Notes under the pieces: generated by a model
What the model saw: only the letters and a program-made list of their open reading frames with translations
Database searches by the model: none
What the model was told of the DNA's origin: nothing
In this document: one piece after another, positions 1-10,572 of the stretch
How the letters are laid out: every line of letters begins with the position of its first letter
How positions within the stretch are numbered: the first letter of the stretch is position 1
Translations under genes and position numbers: made by a program
DNA from: Cryptomeria japonica
Lineage: Eukaryota; Streptophyta; Pinopsida; Cupressales; Cupressaceae
DNA length: 64,000 bases
Direction of reading: 5' to 3'
NCBI RefSeq assembly: GCF_030272615.1
Contig: NC_081412.1
Coordinates: forward strand, 688,074,583-688,138,582

Positions 1-1415
1 GTAGATAGTGATGCTATGAAAAAGCTCTATGCTAATGCCAGTATAACAACAATACTCTAAAATGCTTGCTTTTGCTTGAGGAGAAGGGTTCTATTTATAG
101 AAGAAATGGAGAAATGAAGGGTTAAGATTGAGCAATCTTAGCAAGGGTTAGGATTGAAAGTTGGGGATCCATGTGCACAATTGGCACCAATAAAATGGTG
201 ACAAGTGTCAACATAGGATTGGGTTGAGAGAAGAGGTTGGAGGCATTAAATGCCTGAGGAGACCTCATGGTTATCTAGAGGGTAAGGGTCAAGTCCAAAT
301 TAAGATTACCCACTGGATTAAGAGTTAATCCAAGGATAAACCTTTGTGCAAATGTTTAAGAGATAATCATGGTCAAAGCATTAATGGCCTGATGAGACCT
401 TTGGGTTGGGTAGAGGTTGAGTCAAAACAAATGTTTTAACCATGTGGGAGGGTTGAATTAACCATTTATGGTTATTGGAGACTTTGGAGATTAAGTGGTT
501 GAAGGTTGAAAGCCTTCAATGGTTATCAAAGACTTTGAGCCATTTAGTGGTTGAAGGTTGAAAGCCTTTAATGGTTATCAAAGACTTTGAGGGTTTGAGA
601 AGTGACTTCCCTTTTGCTTAGGAATGTGACAAAGTTTAGAGAAGGGGTTAGGTTATTTTAGAAGTGATTAGAAAATTCTAGAAGGGGTTTAGGCATGCAA
701 GTGGATTTTGTAGGAAAATGCAAGTGGAAGAAATTTTGATATTTTCAATTAAAATAAAATCATTTATTTCAATTAAATGGTGTAATTTGCATTTGGATAA
801 ATATTCAAATAAATATTAATTTATTTAAATGAGAAAAATGAAGATAAAGCATTAAAATGTTTGAAGACTTTGAGGGAAACCATTAAAGGCTTGAAGACTT
901 TAAGGAAAACCATTAAAGTCTTAAGAAGACTATAGAAGGAAGCCATCAAGTTTGAAGACTTTAAAGCCATCAAGTTTGAATACTTTAAGGGAAACCATTA
1001 AAGGTTTCAAGTGGGTGAGGATAAATAGGATTTTAAATAAATAATTTATTTAAAATAGTTGTGCAACTTGCTTTTGTAGGAAAATACAAGTGGGTAGAGG
1101 ATAAAGGTGATTTAAATAAATGTTAATTTATTTAAATGTGAGAGGTGGGATTTTGGTGGATTTAAATAATTATTAATTTATTTAAATGTGAGAGAATATT
1201 TAATTAAATAAATATGATTTATTTATTTAATTAATGGTCTGAATTTGGTTAAGTGAATTAAATCAAATAAATTGAATAATTTATTTAATTAATAGGAGAA
1301 GAGGGTTAAGATGAATTAATTAAATATTAATTTAATTAATTATTAATTGATGGTTAAATAATCAAATAAATACTAAGTATTCATTTAGTTAAGTGGACAG
1401 ATTTATGTGACTACA
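1..1415 (-). mobile_element. LTR of element D (partial, runs off left edge)
   Basis: On the minus strand the LTR begins with TGTAGTCACATAAATCTGTC at 1415 and continues past position 1. It resembles the LTRs of A and B: same TGTAG start, TTAATTAA-rich first 300 bp, and the same blocks around AAGTCTTTGATAACCATT. A TATA box (TATAAATA, minus) lies at 92-99, so the visible part is mostly U3. The sequence just outside 1415 is RT coding sequence of element E and not a polypurine tract, so this is most likely the outer edge of D's 5' LTR, with D's body lying left of the window. Its internal region is not visible and the TSD cannot be checked. Confidence 0.85.
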
Positions 1416-1920
1416 AGGGGTTCCAGTAAAGGGTTGACCGACCTTTGTCTTTGTCTAAACGGTTTGCTTCCTGGCTTCAAAGGGATCGTGTGAGTGATGA
1501 TTGTAGTATCATAAGTCTTGAGATCTTCATAACTCCAAGCGATGACATCTGGGAAATCTCTTACATTTTCAAGATACCATTTCTTTCCGGTGCAGTGTAG
1601 GCTTTTCCAATGAACATGTTCTTAACTTGTCTACCATCACCGACATTCATTGTGTCGCATATGTTTCCTTCCATGCTGTGGCTTTTCATCTCTCTCAATT
1701 TGTCGGGATCAAAGATTCTTTCCAACTCCACCATTCCTTTTGGAATAGTGTTTGTTTTCAAATTCAAAACTCCTTCTGCATCCAATTCTTCTCCCTCCAC
1801 CTCTTCTTCATCAATGATTTGGGCTAAGAAGACATCTATGTTGGTCAAGAAATCCCATATATGCTTGTCATCTTCAAAAACTTGAAAATTGGTGATGTTA
1901 TCTGGGACTGAAGGTACCAA
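1416..1920 (-). pseudogene. RT N-terminal region of E, broken by D
   Basis: The first 110 codons (1920 to about 1590) form a linker rich in acidic residues, ending in a motif with GKAY and TAPER that typically precedes plant gypsy RT. After a one-base frame change near 1590 the RT start is recognisable: DVIAWSYEDLK, then HTIPLKPGSKPFRQ. The frame stops abruptly at 1416, where the LTR of element D begins. Only the fingers-proximal start of RT is present; no YxDD motif is visible. It is non-functional. Confidence 0.75.
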
Positions 1921-1922
1921 GG

Positions 1923-3206
1923 TTAGTCCACTGTGAACTTCTTCAATCCTTCCATTGCTAATGGAATCAAAGAGCTGGCGGCTTGTGCAAGGGAATTAGC
2001 CACTTGATTCTGATGCCTTTATATGGAATTGATATTGAAGGCCTCAAAATTTTTGATGAGGTCCCAAACTCGATTTCGGTATCTAGTCAGCCTTTTGTCA
2101 TGACATACATACTGCCTTCTGATTTGTCTTATAGCTATTTCTGAGTCTCCATATACTTGCAGTATTTTAGCTTTCTTTCTGATAGCTAGCAATAACCCAT
2201 GAATCAAGGATTCATATTCGGCCACATTGTTGGTGCAAGGAAACTGTAGCCTATGAGCGGCAAGGTAAGTTTCTCTTGTTGGACTAATTAATTCGAAGCC
2301 TGCTCTAGATCCTTGTTTGGATTTAGATCCATCGAACCTTAATGTCCATATTGAATTTCCTTGGTCTTCCGTCTTTTGGTCCTCCTGGCTTTCGACTGAT
2401 GTGTCGGATAGAGTCTCATCTTCTGAGGAACTTTCAACTCCTGAGTCTTCAATTTCTTCTACAATCAATGTCTGTGGGACCCTCTTGTATACTTGTTCTA
2501 ATGCGGTCTGGCACAAGGCACAGGATAGTTCAGAATGGATGGCATTATGTATCCTACACCAATTGGGAAGGAGTAGATCTCGGACGGATGCCATGTTGCC
2601 AAGTTGCATACTTTGTTGTACCTTCCTATGGACAAATTTTCTAAAATTTTCAAACATTCCATCATCCTCTTGGTCGGATCCTTGGTCACTTTCTACGACA
2701 ATTTCTGTAGATTCCATCACTTCTTGTTGATTGTCTTTGTCTTGTAGGTTCTGTATCATCAAGACTTCTTCCACTTTAGGTTTGTATGTCCCTAAATCCG
2801 TCTCTAAGAATAGGACTTCATTATCTTCTCCATACTCAGTTATCATAAGTCTCAATCTTGGAGTATTATCGATTTTGATTTGGTTTGGAACTCCTCTCCA
2901 GGGTAGCCACATATGTGCAAAGTCTATTGACACATACCCATTCAACTTTCGTGACCAATCTCTACTCAGAAGCATCCCATATGAGTCAGGGATATCTACG
3001 ACTGATATGTCTATGAAATTTTGAACCCTTGGGTCTGCAGCTAATTGCATGTGGATATTGTTCAACTCTTCCATGATCAGAACTTCTGTCTTGTCTAATT
3101 GAGTGACTTTCCTTCTGGTGGGAGCAGGAGTTATACCTAGTCTCTGACATACAATGAGGGGCATCACATTACTAGAAGCTCCTGAATCATAGAGGCAGTT
3201 GTGCAA
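1923..3206 (-). pseudogene. E protease followed directly by archaeal-type RNase H
   Basis: The N-terminus holds a retropepsin with the active-site motif YDSGASSNV near 3187 and the later motif LLSRDWSRKLNG, typical of this gypsy lineage. An acidic linker follows with a Cys/His motif (CRIHNAIHSELSC, about 2560-2515). Then comes an RNase H of the archaeal/plant type: LRFDGSKSKQGS at about 2330, CTNNVAEYESL and VYGDSEIAIRQ, ending with NQVANSLAQAASS beyond an in-frame TAA at 2019. RT follows only after this domain. In A and B this second RNase H lies after RT and the classical RNase H. One stop codon and a downstream frameshift make it defective. Confidence 0.8.
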
Positions 3207-4106
3207 TAATTTCCCAAAAATTCTGACAAATAGTAGGAACAGTGCTGGCTCATCTTTTCCTTGGCAAAGGATCGAGGAATCTTCATCATGTTCTTGTTTC
3301 TTTACTTCATTGACCTTCAGATTGTTACTCTTTTATGATGTTTCCTCTTTCGAATCGTTTGTCCTCTTTAGAGGCTTTCCTTTCTTGATTGCATCTTTCT
3401 TAACGACAACCCCTTTTTCTGGAAGAATTTGACTTGTAGTGAGACTTTCTTTGACGGTGGGTTGAGTTTTCTTAACGTTGCCTCTCTTGAGTAACACCTT
3501 TCATTCTAACATATCTTCCTTTTTGGCTAGGAAGGCTACGGTCTAGACCATACATTCATCTTGCTCAGATTGTTGCTTGTTATCAGCTTCATCTTCAATT
3601 ACATTAACGACGGCCTGAACATTGTTGGCCATTTCTTTGGGCGTATTCTGAACATTTGGCCTTACTGTGTTTGAATCATTTAGACTATTAATCACAACAT
3701 CTTTAATCTTTGATACCCTCAATAGCTCATAAAGCGGTAGGCTAATTTTAACCTTCTTGAGTTCTTCCAACACCAACATAGCCAGCCTTTTCACTTCATC
3801 CCTTGCGAGAGGGGAAACATTCCTTTGCCTGTATTCTCGTGCGTCTTGTGGATACTCCAGATTATTACTAGCCCGTGGATCTGGAGGAGTAGAGAAATTG
3901 TTTGGAGGAATTGATGTTGTCAGTGGTTCTTGATTTCTTTGATTTCTTTGATATACTCTCGAACCCACACCTCCTGAGGACTGGTGGAATACCTCTTTTA
4001 TCCCTTCAACTAGGACACTATTATTCAAAGGTGGGAAATAATACTCTGAGTCTTCAACAGGTTCATTTGCTGATGCAAGTGGAAACTGGGAACCAGGAGA
4101 TACCAT
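3207..4106 (-). pseudogene. E gag-protease linker (pre-protease region)
   Basis: Same frame as gag and protease, broken by TAG near 3543 and by TGA and TAA codons in 3300-3510. It carries a conserved helix-like motif before the protease (ISLPLYELLRVSKIKDVVI) that aligns with AQISILELLKLSPKHKDIL in B and with equivalents in A and C. It also has N- and P-rich stretches. Role unknown; probably part of the gag-pro polyprotein. The stops fit CAG, CGA and CAA altered to TAG, TGA and TAA. Confidence 0.6.
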
Positions 4107-4121
4107 TGGTCCATTAGCCGA

Positions 4122-5621
4122 CTATGGTGGAAATCTTCCATTTTGAGCTTGGTTATTTTCTCCTTCTGGTGAATGCCTGCAACTTTCCACAACCATGGCT
4201 TGATCATACCGCGTAGTTGGGACCATTTCATATCCTGTGGTAGGAGGATTTTTAGGTGGATCATTGCTATGCATCTCCTGCTGGAATATGTCGGCCGCAA
4301 TTTTGAATTTAGGACACTGCAGCTTAGAATGTTGGTTTGTATTGTGGAGTCTGCACCAGCTTGACAAGGCTGCCTCTGCTAGAAACACTTTACTGGTAGG
4401 ATGATTCTCTTGATTCTGTGAACTTGATGGGTTGTCTAATGGCGTCACCACATTTCCATTATTAGGAGCTGTATTCCATGTTCTCCTTTGAAAGCCTTGG
4501 TTGTTGTTCCCCTGACAGTTATTCCTGAAACCTTGATTATTATTTCCTTGGAAATTTTGATTGTTTGCATGTTGGCCTTGGTTGATCCTTTGCATGCTTT
4601 GAAGTTGATTATTCTGATTCCTCAAATGAGTTACCTTGGTTGACAGCTTCTTGACTTGTTTGATCAATTCTTTCATTTCATCCTTTTCTTCCTATGTTCT
4701 TGAAGAGTTTGTTGCATTTTGCAGGTACACAGGTTGTGCTGGTGGGGCTTGTGAAAGTGCAACTCCAGGGTGAAGCACCAATTGGTTTGCCGGCTGCATG
4801 TTAGGATATGTTGCTTGTGGAATAGGATTCATAACTAGAGTCTGGTTGGTTAATGCCATACTAACTGCTTGTATTTGGTTTGGTGCTGCAGTAGGTCCCA
4901 TATGAAGTAGCGACCCAGTAATATTCTATCCCATGTGCTTACTGACTTCAATAGCTTTTGCATATGCTGCGTTTAAATAATTCGGGATAGGATGTGTCCT
5001 TACAAACATGGTGGTAAGATGATCTAAGGCTCCATAATAGATCTCCCATGGGTCAGTAATGAGGTATGGATGTCGTAACATCGTGTAAGCCTGATGGAAC
5101 CTGTTGTTTAAAGAAGTGATCAGCTCATGTTCTCTCCTTCGAATCTCAACAAATTGTCTATATAGCTCGGCTGGTGTGGTTGGTATACCAAACTTTGCAA
5201 TAAATGCATCCTTCATTGCATCCCAAGTCCTGATTGATCCTGTTGGTAAGTGAATGAACCAGAAGTATGCCTCTTCTCCCAATGAGTAGGGAAAGAGCCT
5301 ACATGCTACATCTCCATATTCAACTCGCCTGTTATGAAGAAGATCTTTGAACATCTTGATGTGATCCTCTATTGTACGATTGAAATCACTGACATTGAAT
5401 TTGGGACATAAATTATTTGGACTCTTTGGCATGTCATGATAGATTGCAAATTCTAATGGGGATGGATTGTTGATCATCCATGTAGCACCATTGATTGCAT
5501 GAGTGGGGGGAGGAGGAGGAGGAGCATTGTGAGCCATTGTGCTTCTCAAAGTTTGAAAGCTTGACAGGAGACTTGATGAACCAGCCTGGCTCATTGGTTG
5601 AGAAATTGCTTGGATACTCAT
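4122..5621 (-). pseudogene. E gag (capsid plus Asn-rich nucleocapsid)
   Basis: Residues from 5621 to 4926 contain the retrotransposon gag (capsid-like) domain, with the features FNRTIEDHIKMFKDLL, CRLFPYSLGEEAYFWFIHLP and FIAKFGIPTTPAELYRQF. It would form the virus-like particle in the cytoplasm. After a TAG (near 4925) and another (4692) comes an Asn/Gln-rich tract with repeated NNQGF, then a variant zinc knuckle CRLHNTNQHSKLQC (C-X2-H-X4-H-X4-C, about 4350-4300). The frame stays open upstream of the first ATG except for TAA and TGA codons near 5650-5730, so the original start was probably further upstream. Three in-frame stops make this copy non-coding. Confidence 0.8.
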
Positions 5622-6171
5622 TTGAATTGCCGCTTGTACTTGTTCTTAAAGAGATGGAGCTTGTGATGACTCAGAAGTGCCTTCTAATCTTGGCTCAAAT
5701 TCCCTTGGAGTATCTTCTCTTTTGACTCACTTTGACCTTGAAGTGAACTGAAGTTCAGTCAGACTTTTGGTGCCTGGTGTAGACCTCAATATTCTTTGAT
5801 GTTTTTTGGGTGAGAAAGAACCAATATGATCCAACGTGAAAATCTATTTTGTGGAGATTACTGCAAGTTCCTTTGATTGCGAAGTTCTCTGGCGGTGGCT
5901 CTTTGGTGTTCTTCAGCTCTGTCTACTTCTTGTTCCAAAATGATTCTAACTCTGTTATACTTAGCGTCACTTCTCCTTAAGTTCCACGCTAGGTGATTCA
6001 ATCCTAAAACAATGTCTTCCTGAATGTTGCCTATTTCCAAATTAGGTTGTACTACCTCATTCAATCCTTCATGCGGCAACACCATCATGATACATGACCA
6101 TGTTGAAAAGTATTCTTTTTTGAATTTTCTGGATAGTACTGTTTCTTTTGATAATGAAACTTTCGTGTACA
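5622..6171 (-). other. Leader of element E
   Basis: Sequence between the primer-binding site and gag. An ORF of 76 codons (6088-5858) in another frame contains HLAWNLRRSDAKYNRVRI and a charged, possibly helical tail; it could be a decayed extension of gag or a small leader ORF. Nothing else is recognisable. Confidence 0.4.
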
Positions 6172-6191
6172 GGCCCTCCTTCTAGCGCTAA
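6172..6191 (-). promoter_or_regulatory. Primer-binding site of element E
   Basis: On the minus strand the LTR ends ...GTCAACA at 6195 and is followed, after three bases, by TTAGCGCTAGAAGGAGGGCC. A tRNA-complementary PBS normally starts TGG, so TAG is probably a G-to-A decayed TGGCGC. The primer tRNA is not identified here. Confidence 0.6.
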
Positions 6192-6194
6192 TTC

Positions 6195-6331
6195 TGTTGA
6201 CGTGTATTTTGTACACAACCAAACACAGAATAAAATACCCAAATGGTATCTTATCCTCTCTTGATTAAAGTCTCTGAATGCTGAAGATATCATGAAAAGG
6301 ATCAATCAGGATGACTTCAAGGTTCTTTGTC
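6195..6331 (-). mobile_element. 5' LTR remnant of E (last 137 bp)
   Basis: The reverse complement of this segment is nearly identical to 8011-8142, the end of the plus-strand LTR of element F. It ends in TGTACAAAATACACGTCAACA-like sequence directly before E's PBS, so it is the 3' end of E's 5' LTR. Homology stops sharply at about 6331. Confidence 0.75.
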
Positions 6332-7078
6332 TTGAATCAGTTGGCGAAGCAGAAAGGGTCAAAAGCTTGGTTAAGCTTATGAGCTCTTGGATTGATAAAT
6401 CCCACACGATAGCCGTTGAATTTGCAACAAGAATGATGAAGACAATTCATCGAGCTATCCAAGTCCTTGAGATTATCCATAATCTAATGATAACTGTAGT
6501 CGCTTTCACTCACACTAGAGATGTTATCATTCCTGTCCTGCAAGTAATAAGGCAAACACCAAGACGGATCCTGGCATAAGAAAAGATAATGGATGGAGGA
6601 ACTCATAACTTCCTATAGTGGTCAACTTTGCTCCAGATGAAAGAGGTCCTTTTTGAAGACATCAACACCAAATGCAGTCAAGTTGAAGGTATCATCCATC
6701 CAATTCAAGATAGGGTGTTTGAAGTATTGTGTACCATTCTTGGCAGGCGGATCGAGATTGAGACAAATGTGGACATCCAAGAGTTGGAGGAGAGAGTCAA
6801 GGTCATCTTTTGCAAAGAGGAGAACGTCATCACAGATGAGCAATGAGATCTGATGTTCGTGACCATGCTCCTGATTGAGAAGATCAAAGAACTTGAACCT
6901 GGATGGGAGATAGCTCTTCTCACTGCTTTTGATCAGGTCATTCACTTGGAAGAATGAATGAAGAATCTTCCTGAGATTCCCATTGCTGAGATTGAAGGAA
7001 TTGTGTCCAGATTCGTTGGATATGCTAAGAAAGAGCATAGGAAAGGGAATAAGGTTCTAGATGAAAAGTTGTTATAGG
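6332..7078 (+). pseudogene. Unknown protein remnant in tail of element F
   Basis: A single plus-strand frame runs from the LTR-like junction to about 7066, with a few stops (near 6579, 6617, 6845 and 6957). It encodes a helical, charged protein: segments include VGEAERVKSLVKLMSSWID, VDIQELEERVKVIFCKEEN and IEKIKELEPGWEIALLTAF. I do not recognise the family. It lies immediately before the F LTR, where a retrotransposon's last ORF would be, so it is probably an accessory or C-terminal product of element F. The first part of the gene is missing at the 6331 junction. Confidence 0.4.
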
Positions 7079-7079
7079 A

Positions 7080-8142
7080 TGATGTGGTAGCTTAATTCCT
7101 ATTGGTCTATGTTTCCTCTATTTTTGTGCCAATTAAATATTTGGCTATGCATTTAATAATGTTCATCTAAATGGGGACCTTTTTGCAACAAACCCTAATT
7201 AGGGTTTAGGTGTCAGAATCTCAGCCATTGATCTTCTTTCGATCTGGGCCATTCATTGTATTTGAGGATGCTATATATACCCTCACTCATTTTCATTTTG
7301 ATAGATTAGATGATAGATAGTAGTTAGAGCTTGGAGAGAAGAAAGTTATTGTGTAGCAAGATTGAGTAGTGAAGAAAGAATTTTGAACAATTGTTGGCTA
7401 TTTGGCTTTGAGATCAACAAAATATTGAAGTTATGGTCTTTTATTGCAATACTTGTGGCTATCTTCATGATTGTTTATCTTCTTGAATCATTCTCAATCG
7501 AAGTAGTATTTAAATTTGAAGGACTAAGTGTTGTGCTTGATCTTTTGTGAGATTCATGTCCAAACCACTAGCTTCTTACTGATTGTAAGGACGCCTTGTG
7601 TGGTCAACTGGAGATATTGAGATTGTTTAAACATTCAATCATTGTTGAAATATTGATATGTATCTCTATGATAGTATCTATAATCCTTGATGATTTGAAA
7701 ATCACTAATCACCTTAGAAGATCACATCAATTCCAGTAGAGTTGTAATTCCTTGGCAATACTGAAATTGGTGGAGTCTTACCAAGTCTAGCCTACATTGA
7801 GTCATTCTTAGGATTAGATTAGCATTCATCCCTTGAAACCCTTATCTTTTGCTATTTTTTGAGAATCTATTAGTATTAGGAAAATCCTGTTCCTGAAATC
7901 AAAAGAGAGTGACACGGACAAGCTTTCTCAGAAAGTGCGTAAGACCCCTTGAAGAAACAACATTTACAACGACCACTAGTGCTTATCCACATGTAGAGAT
8001 CCTACAATGAAGAACCTTGAAGTCATCCTAATTGATCCTTTTCGTGATATCTTCAGCATTCAGAGACTTTAATCAAGAGAGGATAAGATACCATTTGGGT
8101 ATTTTATTCTGTGTTTGGTTGTGTACAAAATACACATCAACA
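7080..8142 (+). mobile_element. LTR of element F
   Basis: The region has LTR hallmarks: a TATA box (TATATATA, 7272-7279) preceded by AACCCTAATTAGGG, no long ORF, and an end ...TACACATCAACA at 8142 that matches the E LTR end. The exact 5' boundary is uncertain (TG at 7080 or 7083); a purine-rich stretch AGGAAAGGGAATAAGG at about 7038-7053 could be the polypurine tract. It abuts broken LRR coding sequence at 8143. Confidence 0.65.
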
Positions 8143-9671
8143 GGTAGAAAACCTTCCAGTTGATTGTATGAAAGATTGAGTTGTTGAAGTTTAGGAAGAT
8201 CCCACAACCACGAAGGAAGATTTCCCACAATGTTGTTATCTGAAAGATCTAGCCAATTCAACTGATATTGCTGGGACAAAAAGGTAGGTAAGTCGCCTTC
8301 TATATTGCGAGACCTCAATTGAAGGAACCACAGGTGGGCAAATTGAGGAACCCAGCTTGTAGGGATTTTAATGAGAAGTTCATTATCAGAGAGGTCCAAT
8401 TTGTCAAGGCGAGTTAAATTTTCAAGTAGCTGAAGTGAAAAGTTGCCTCTTAAACGGTTGGAATCAAGTGACAATATTTCTATACTAGTTGATATGTAAT
8501 CTGGAATTGTTCCTGATAGCTGGTTGTGGTCTAGAATGAGCTATATTAATATTGGAAGCTGGAAAAGAGATGGAGGAATTTGACCACTTAACCAGTTGTC
8601 ACTAAGGTCAAGACATATAAGGGATGATAAGCTACCAAAAGAGGACGGTATACTACCCTCCAAATAGTTACATGGCACAAAAATGGTCTCAAGGGATGAA
8701 AAGTTTGCAATAGATGGGTGAATTACTCCTCATAAATTGCAAGAAATAAGAAATAGGCTGACCAGTGAGGAAGAATGCATTAGAATGAAAGAAAGGTTTC
8801 CTTTCAAGTTAGGATTGGAATCGAGCACAAGATTGCTAATTCTTGAACGCTGCATGAAGTTGGAAGCGATGGATCCATCTAGACCACAACCGGACAGATC
8901 AAGCGAAACCAATGAGGAAACGTTCTCAAACCAAGAGGGTAGTTTAAATGGGAAAGAATTCCAACCTATATGTAGATGTGATAAATGGGTGAGGTTTGAG
9001 AGATCTAGAATCTGACCTGAGAGCCTACACTGAAACAGGTGAATCTGGGTAAGATTGGGAAGACAGCTAAGAGCCTCGCCCCAGTGCTCAGACACCGTTC
9101 TTAGGTTCACTCCATTCATTCTTAAGAATTCCAGGCTTCTTAGATTTTTGACCCATACATCAAACTTTTTACTATTCGAGTTGTGATTATTAGAAATATC
9201 CAAATGATGCAAGCTTGACAAATTTCCCAACTCTGTAGGAACTTCACCATCGGCAAATCCAGCCTCTTTTAAGATAAGAAATGTAAGTTTGTGCAGTTTT
9301 GACAATTGGGGGGGAATGGAAATACCTTGAAAGTTATTCCTGCTGAAATCCAAGTGTTGTAGATGTTGCAGATTAAACAACGATGGACGAACTTCCCTCG
9401 TCCTATCATAATCATCACTGAACCAATTGTAAGAGTGAGTACTTACATGGGTGACATGGGATGTATGATAATCACAGACAACACCCTCCCACTCGCAACA
9501 ATTGAATCTTTGCCAAGATGATAAGGATAAGGAAAGATTAAGATCAGCTTTGGAATCCAGCAAGTATCCTCTCTCATCTTGTAAACATGCTTTTGAAAAT
9601 GGGAAATGAATTATAACCCAAATCAACAAAAACGCAGAGCCCACAAACATGTTGAAGCAAAATGGATACAT
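8143..9671 (-). pseudogene. LRR receptor-like protein gene, truncated
   Basis: The N-terminus has a signal-peptide-like stretch (FVGSAFLLIWVIIHFPFSKA), then an LRR N-terminal cap with CCEWEGVVCD, then more than a dozen plant-type extracellular LRRs (for example LQHLDFSRNNFQG, LVSLDLSGCGLDGSI, LNWLDLSDNNIVGNLPSWL). This is the architecture of receptor-like proteins or kinases that sense ligands at the plasma membrane. One frame runs through the whole region with two stops: TGA near 8730 and TAG near 8540, both compatible with C-to-T at CGA or CAG. At 8143 it is cut by the F LTR, so the C-terminal LRRs, membrane span and tail are absent. It is a pseudogene. Confidence 0.85.
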
Positions 9672-9762
9672 TGCATTCCAATTGTGTGATGTATAACTGT
9701 TCTTCCATTGGGGTATAAATAACTAAACAACCAACAAGATGATGAGATATTTTCTATTTTAT
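9672..9762. other. Upstream region of the LRR gene
   Basis: Short AT-rich flank. TATTTATAC (minus) near 9712-9720 could be a TATA element about 45 bp upstream of the LRR start codon. Weak evidence. Confidence 0.25.
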
Positions 9763-9780
9763 TTTCTGGCTGGAAGGTTT
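9763..9780. repeat. LINE target-site duplication, left copy
   Basis: TTTCTGGCTGGAAGGTTT, repeated exactly at 10157-10174 on the other side of the LINE. Confidence 0.9.
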
Positions 9781-10156
9781 TTTTTTTGATCGGTAAAGGC
9801 AGAGCCAGATTATATTAAAAATATATAGAATTTACAGAGAAAAAGTTTTTAGCAGAGTTCAAAAAGATGCATCCAAATTCTTTCTATTAGAAGAGAAGGA
9901 ATACAAGCAAGCATTCCATATGAAAGTCTGAGGAAACCCTTTAAAACAAGAATTTAAAGTCTAAATGGCAGAAGCTTACTGCCCTATTAACAGAGATTAT
10001 AATGAAGTAATCAAAAAACCATTCGAGAGACATAACAAAAAACATAAGGTAGCTAGAAGGGCCTAGCTTGCATTTTTCTTTTGAGCTTCAGATGACAGAT
10101 ACTCCTTCCTCGCGCGTCCACAGGCTCTCTTCGGTGGGCGACCTCTACCATGGCCA
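9781..10156 (-). mobile_element. 5'-truncated LINE insertion (minus)
   Basis: Minus-strand insertion of 376 bp, ending in the typical plant L1 tail: AATATAATCTGGCTCTGCC, then TTTACCGATC and a short poly(A) (the T run at 9781-9787). It is flanked by a perfect 18-bp TSD. At its truncated 5' end it keeps the last codons of an ORF, GRGRPPKRACGRARKEYLSS and further to a stop, which include an AT-hook-like GRGRPPKR. Only the C-terminal tail and 3' UTR remain. Confidence 0.85.
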
Positions 10157-10174
10157 TTTCTGGCTGGAAGGTTT
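10157..10174. repeat. LINE target-site duplication, right copy
   Basis: Exact copy of 9763-9780. Confidence 0.9.
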
Positions 10175-10270
10175 AATAATTTAAGTCTTTATGACTTTTT
10201 TAACGTATTGCCGACAACCCAATTTAAGTCTTGAACATCATTTTCTAACACATGATTGACTAATTATCAG

Positions 10271-10572
10271 GGGCGCGTCTATTCTGGCTCCAAAAAATGG
10301 TAATTAACACGGGATGTTAGTCGTAAATGTCAACCGTAGATTTTTCATCCAACGACAGAGAATGCATAACACATCTTGTTAGTCTCACAAATTCATCTTT
10401 TTTGGAGCCCAAATTGAAGGCTGAAGCTATTCTGGCTCCAAAAAAGACCTTTTGTACAACGTGATAGCGACGTGTTAGTCAATCGCAGCCGTTTATTGCA
10501 AAATCGACGGTTTAAAACGTGCGACATGTTAGTCAATCCGTACAGCCATTTTGGAGCCAGAATAGACGCGTC
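10271..10572. mobile_element. MITE-like element with terminal inverted repeats
   Basis: The ends are inverted repeats of about 28 bp (left GGGCGCGTCTATTCTGGCTC, right its near-perfect complement). Two inner copies of the same ends in opposite orientation (TTTTTTGGAGCCC near 10396 and TATTCTGGCTCCAAAAAA near 10434) suggest two short units fused head to tail. Both halves contain GTTAGTC. No coding capacity, and no convincing TSD, so the superfamily is unassigned. Confidence 0.6.

Larger units (their letters stand above)
1416..6331 (-). mobile_element. Element E: Ty3/gypsy, Tat-like, truncated by D
   Basis: Minus-strand element with, in transcription order, a 137-bp remnant of the 5' LTR (6331-6195), a primer-binding site, a leader, gag, protease, archaeal-type RNase H and the beginning of RT, where element D interrupts it at 1415. 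One main reading frame runs from about 5700 to 1923 with several in-frame stops, most of which can be explained as CAG, CAA or CGA changed by C-to-T. The rest of RT, integrase and the 3' LTR are not in the window. Confidence 0.8.

Noticed and set aside
1610-3024. Plus-strand ORFs opposite E
   Set aside because: They are shadows of the minus-strand gag-pol frame with no independent motif.
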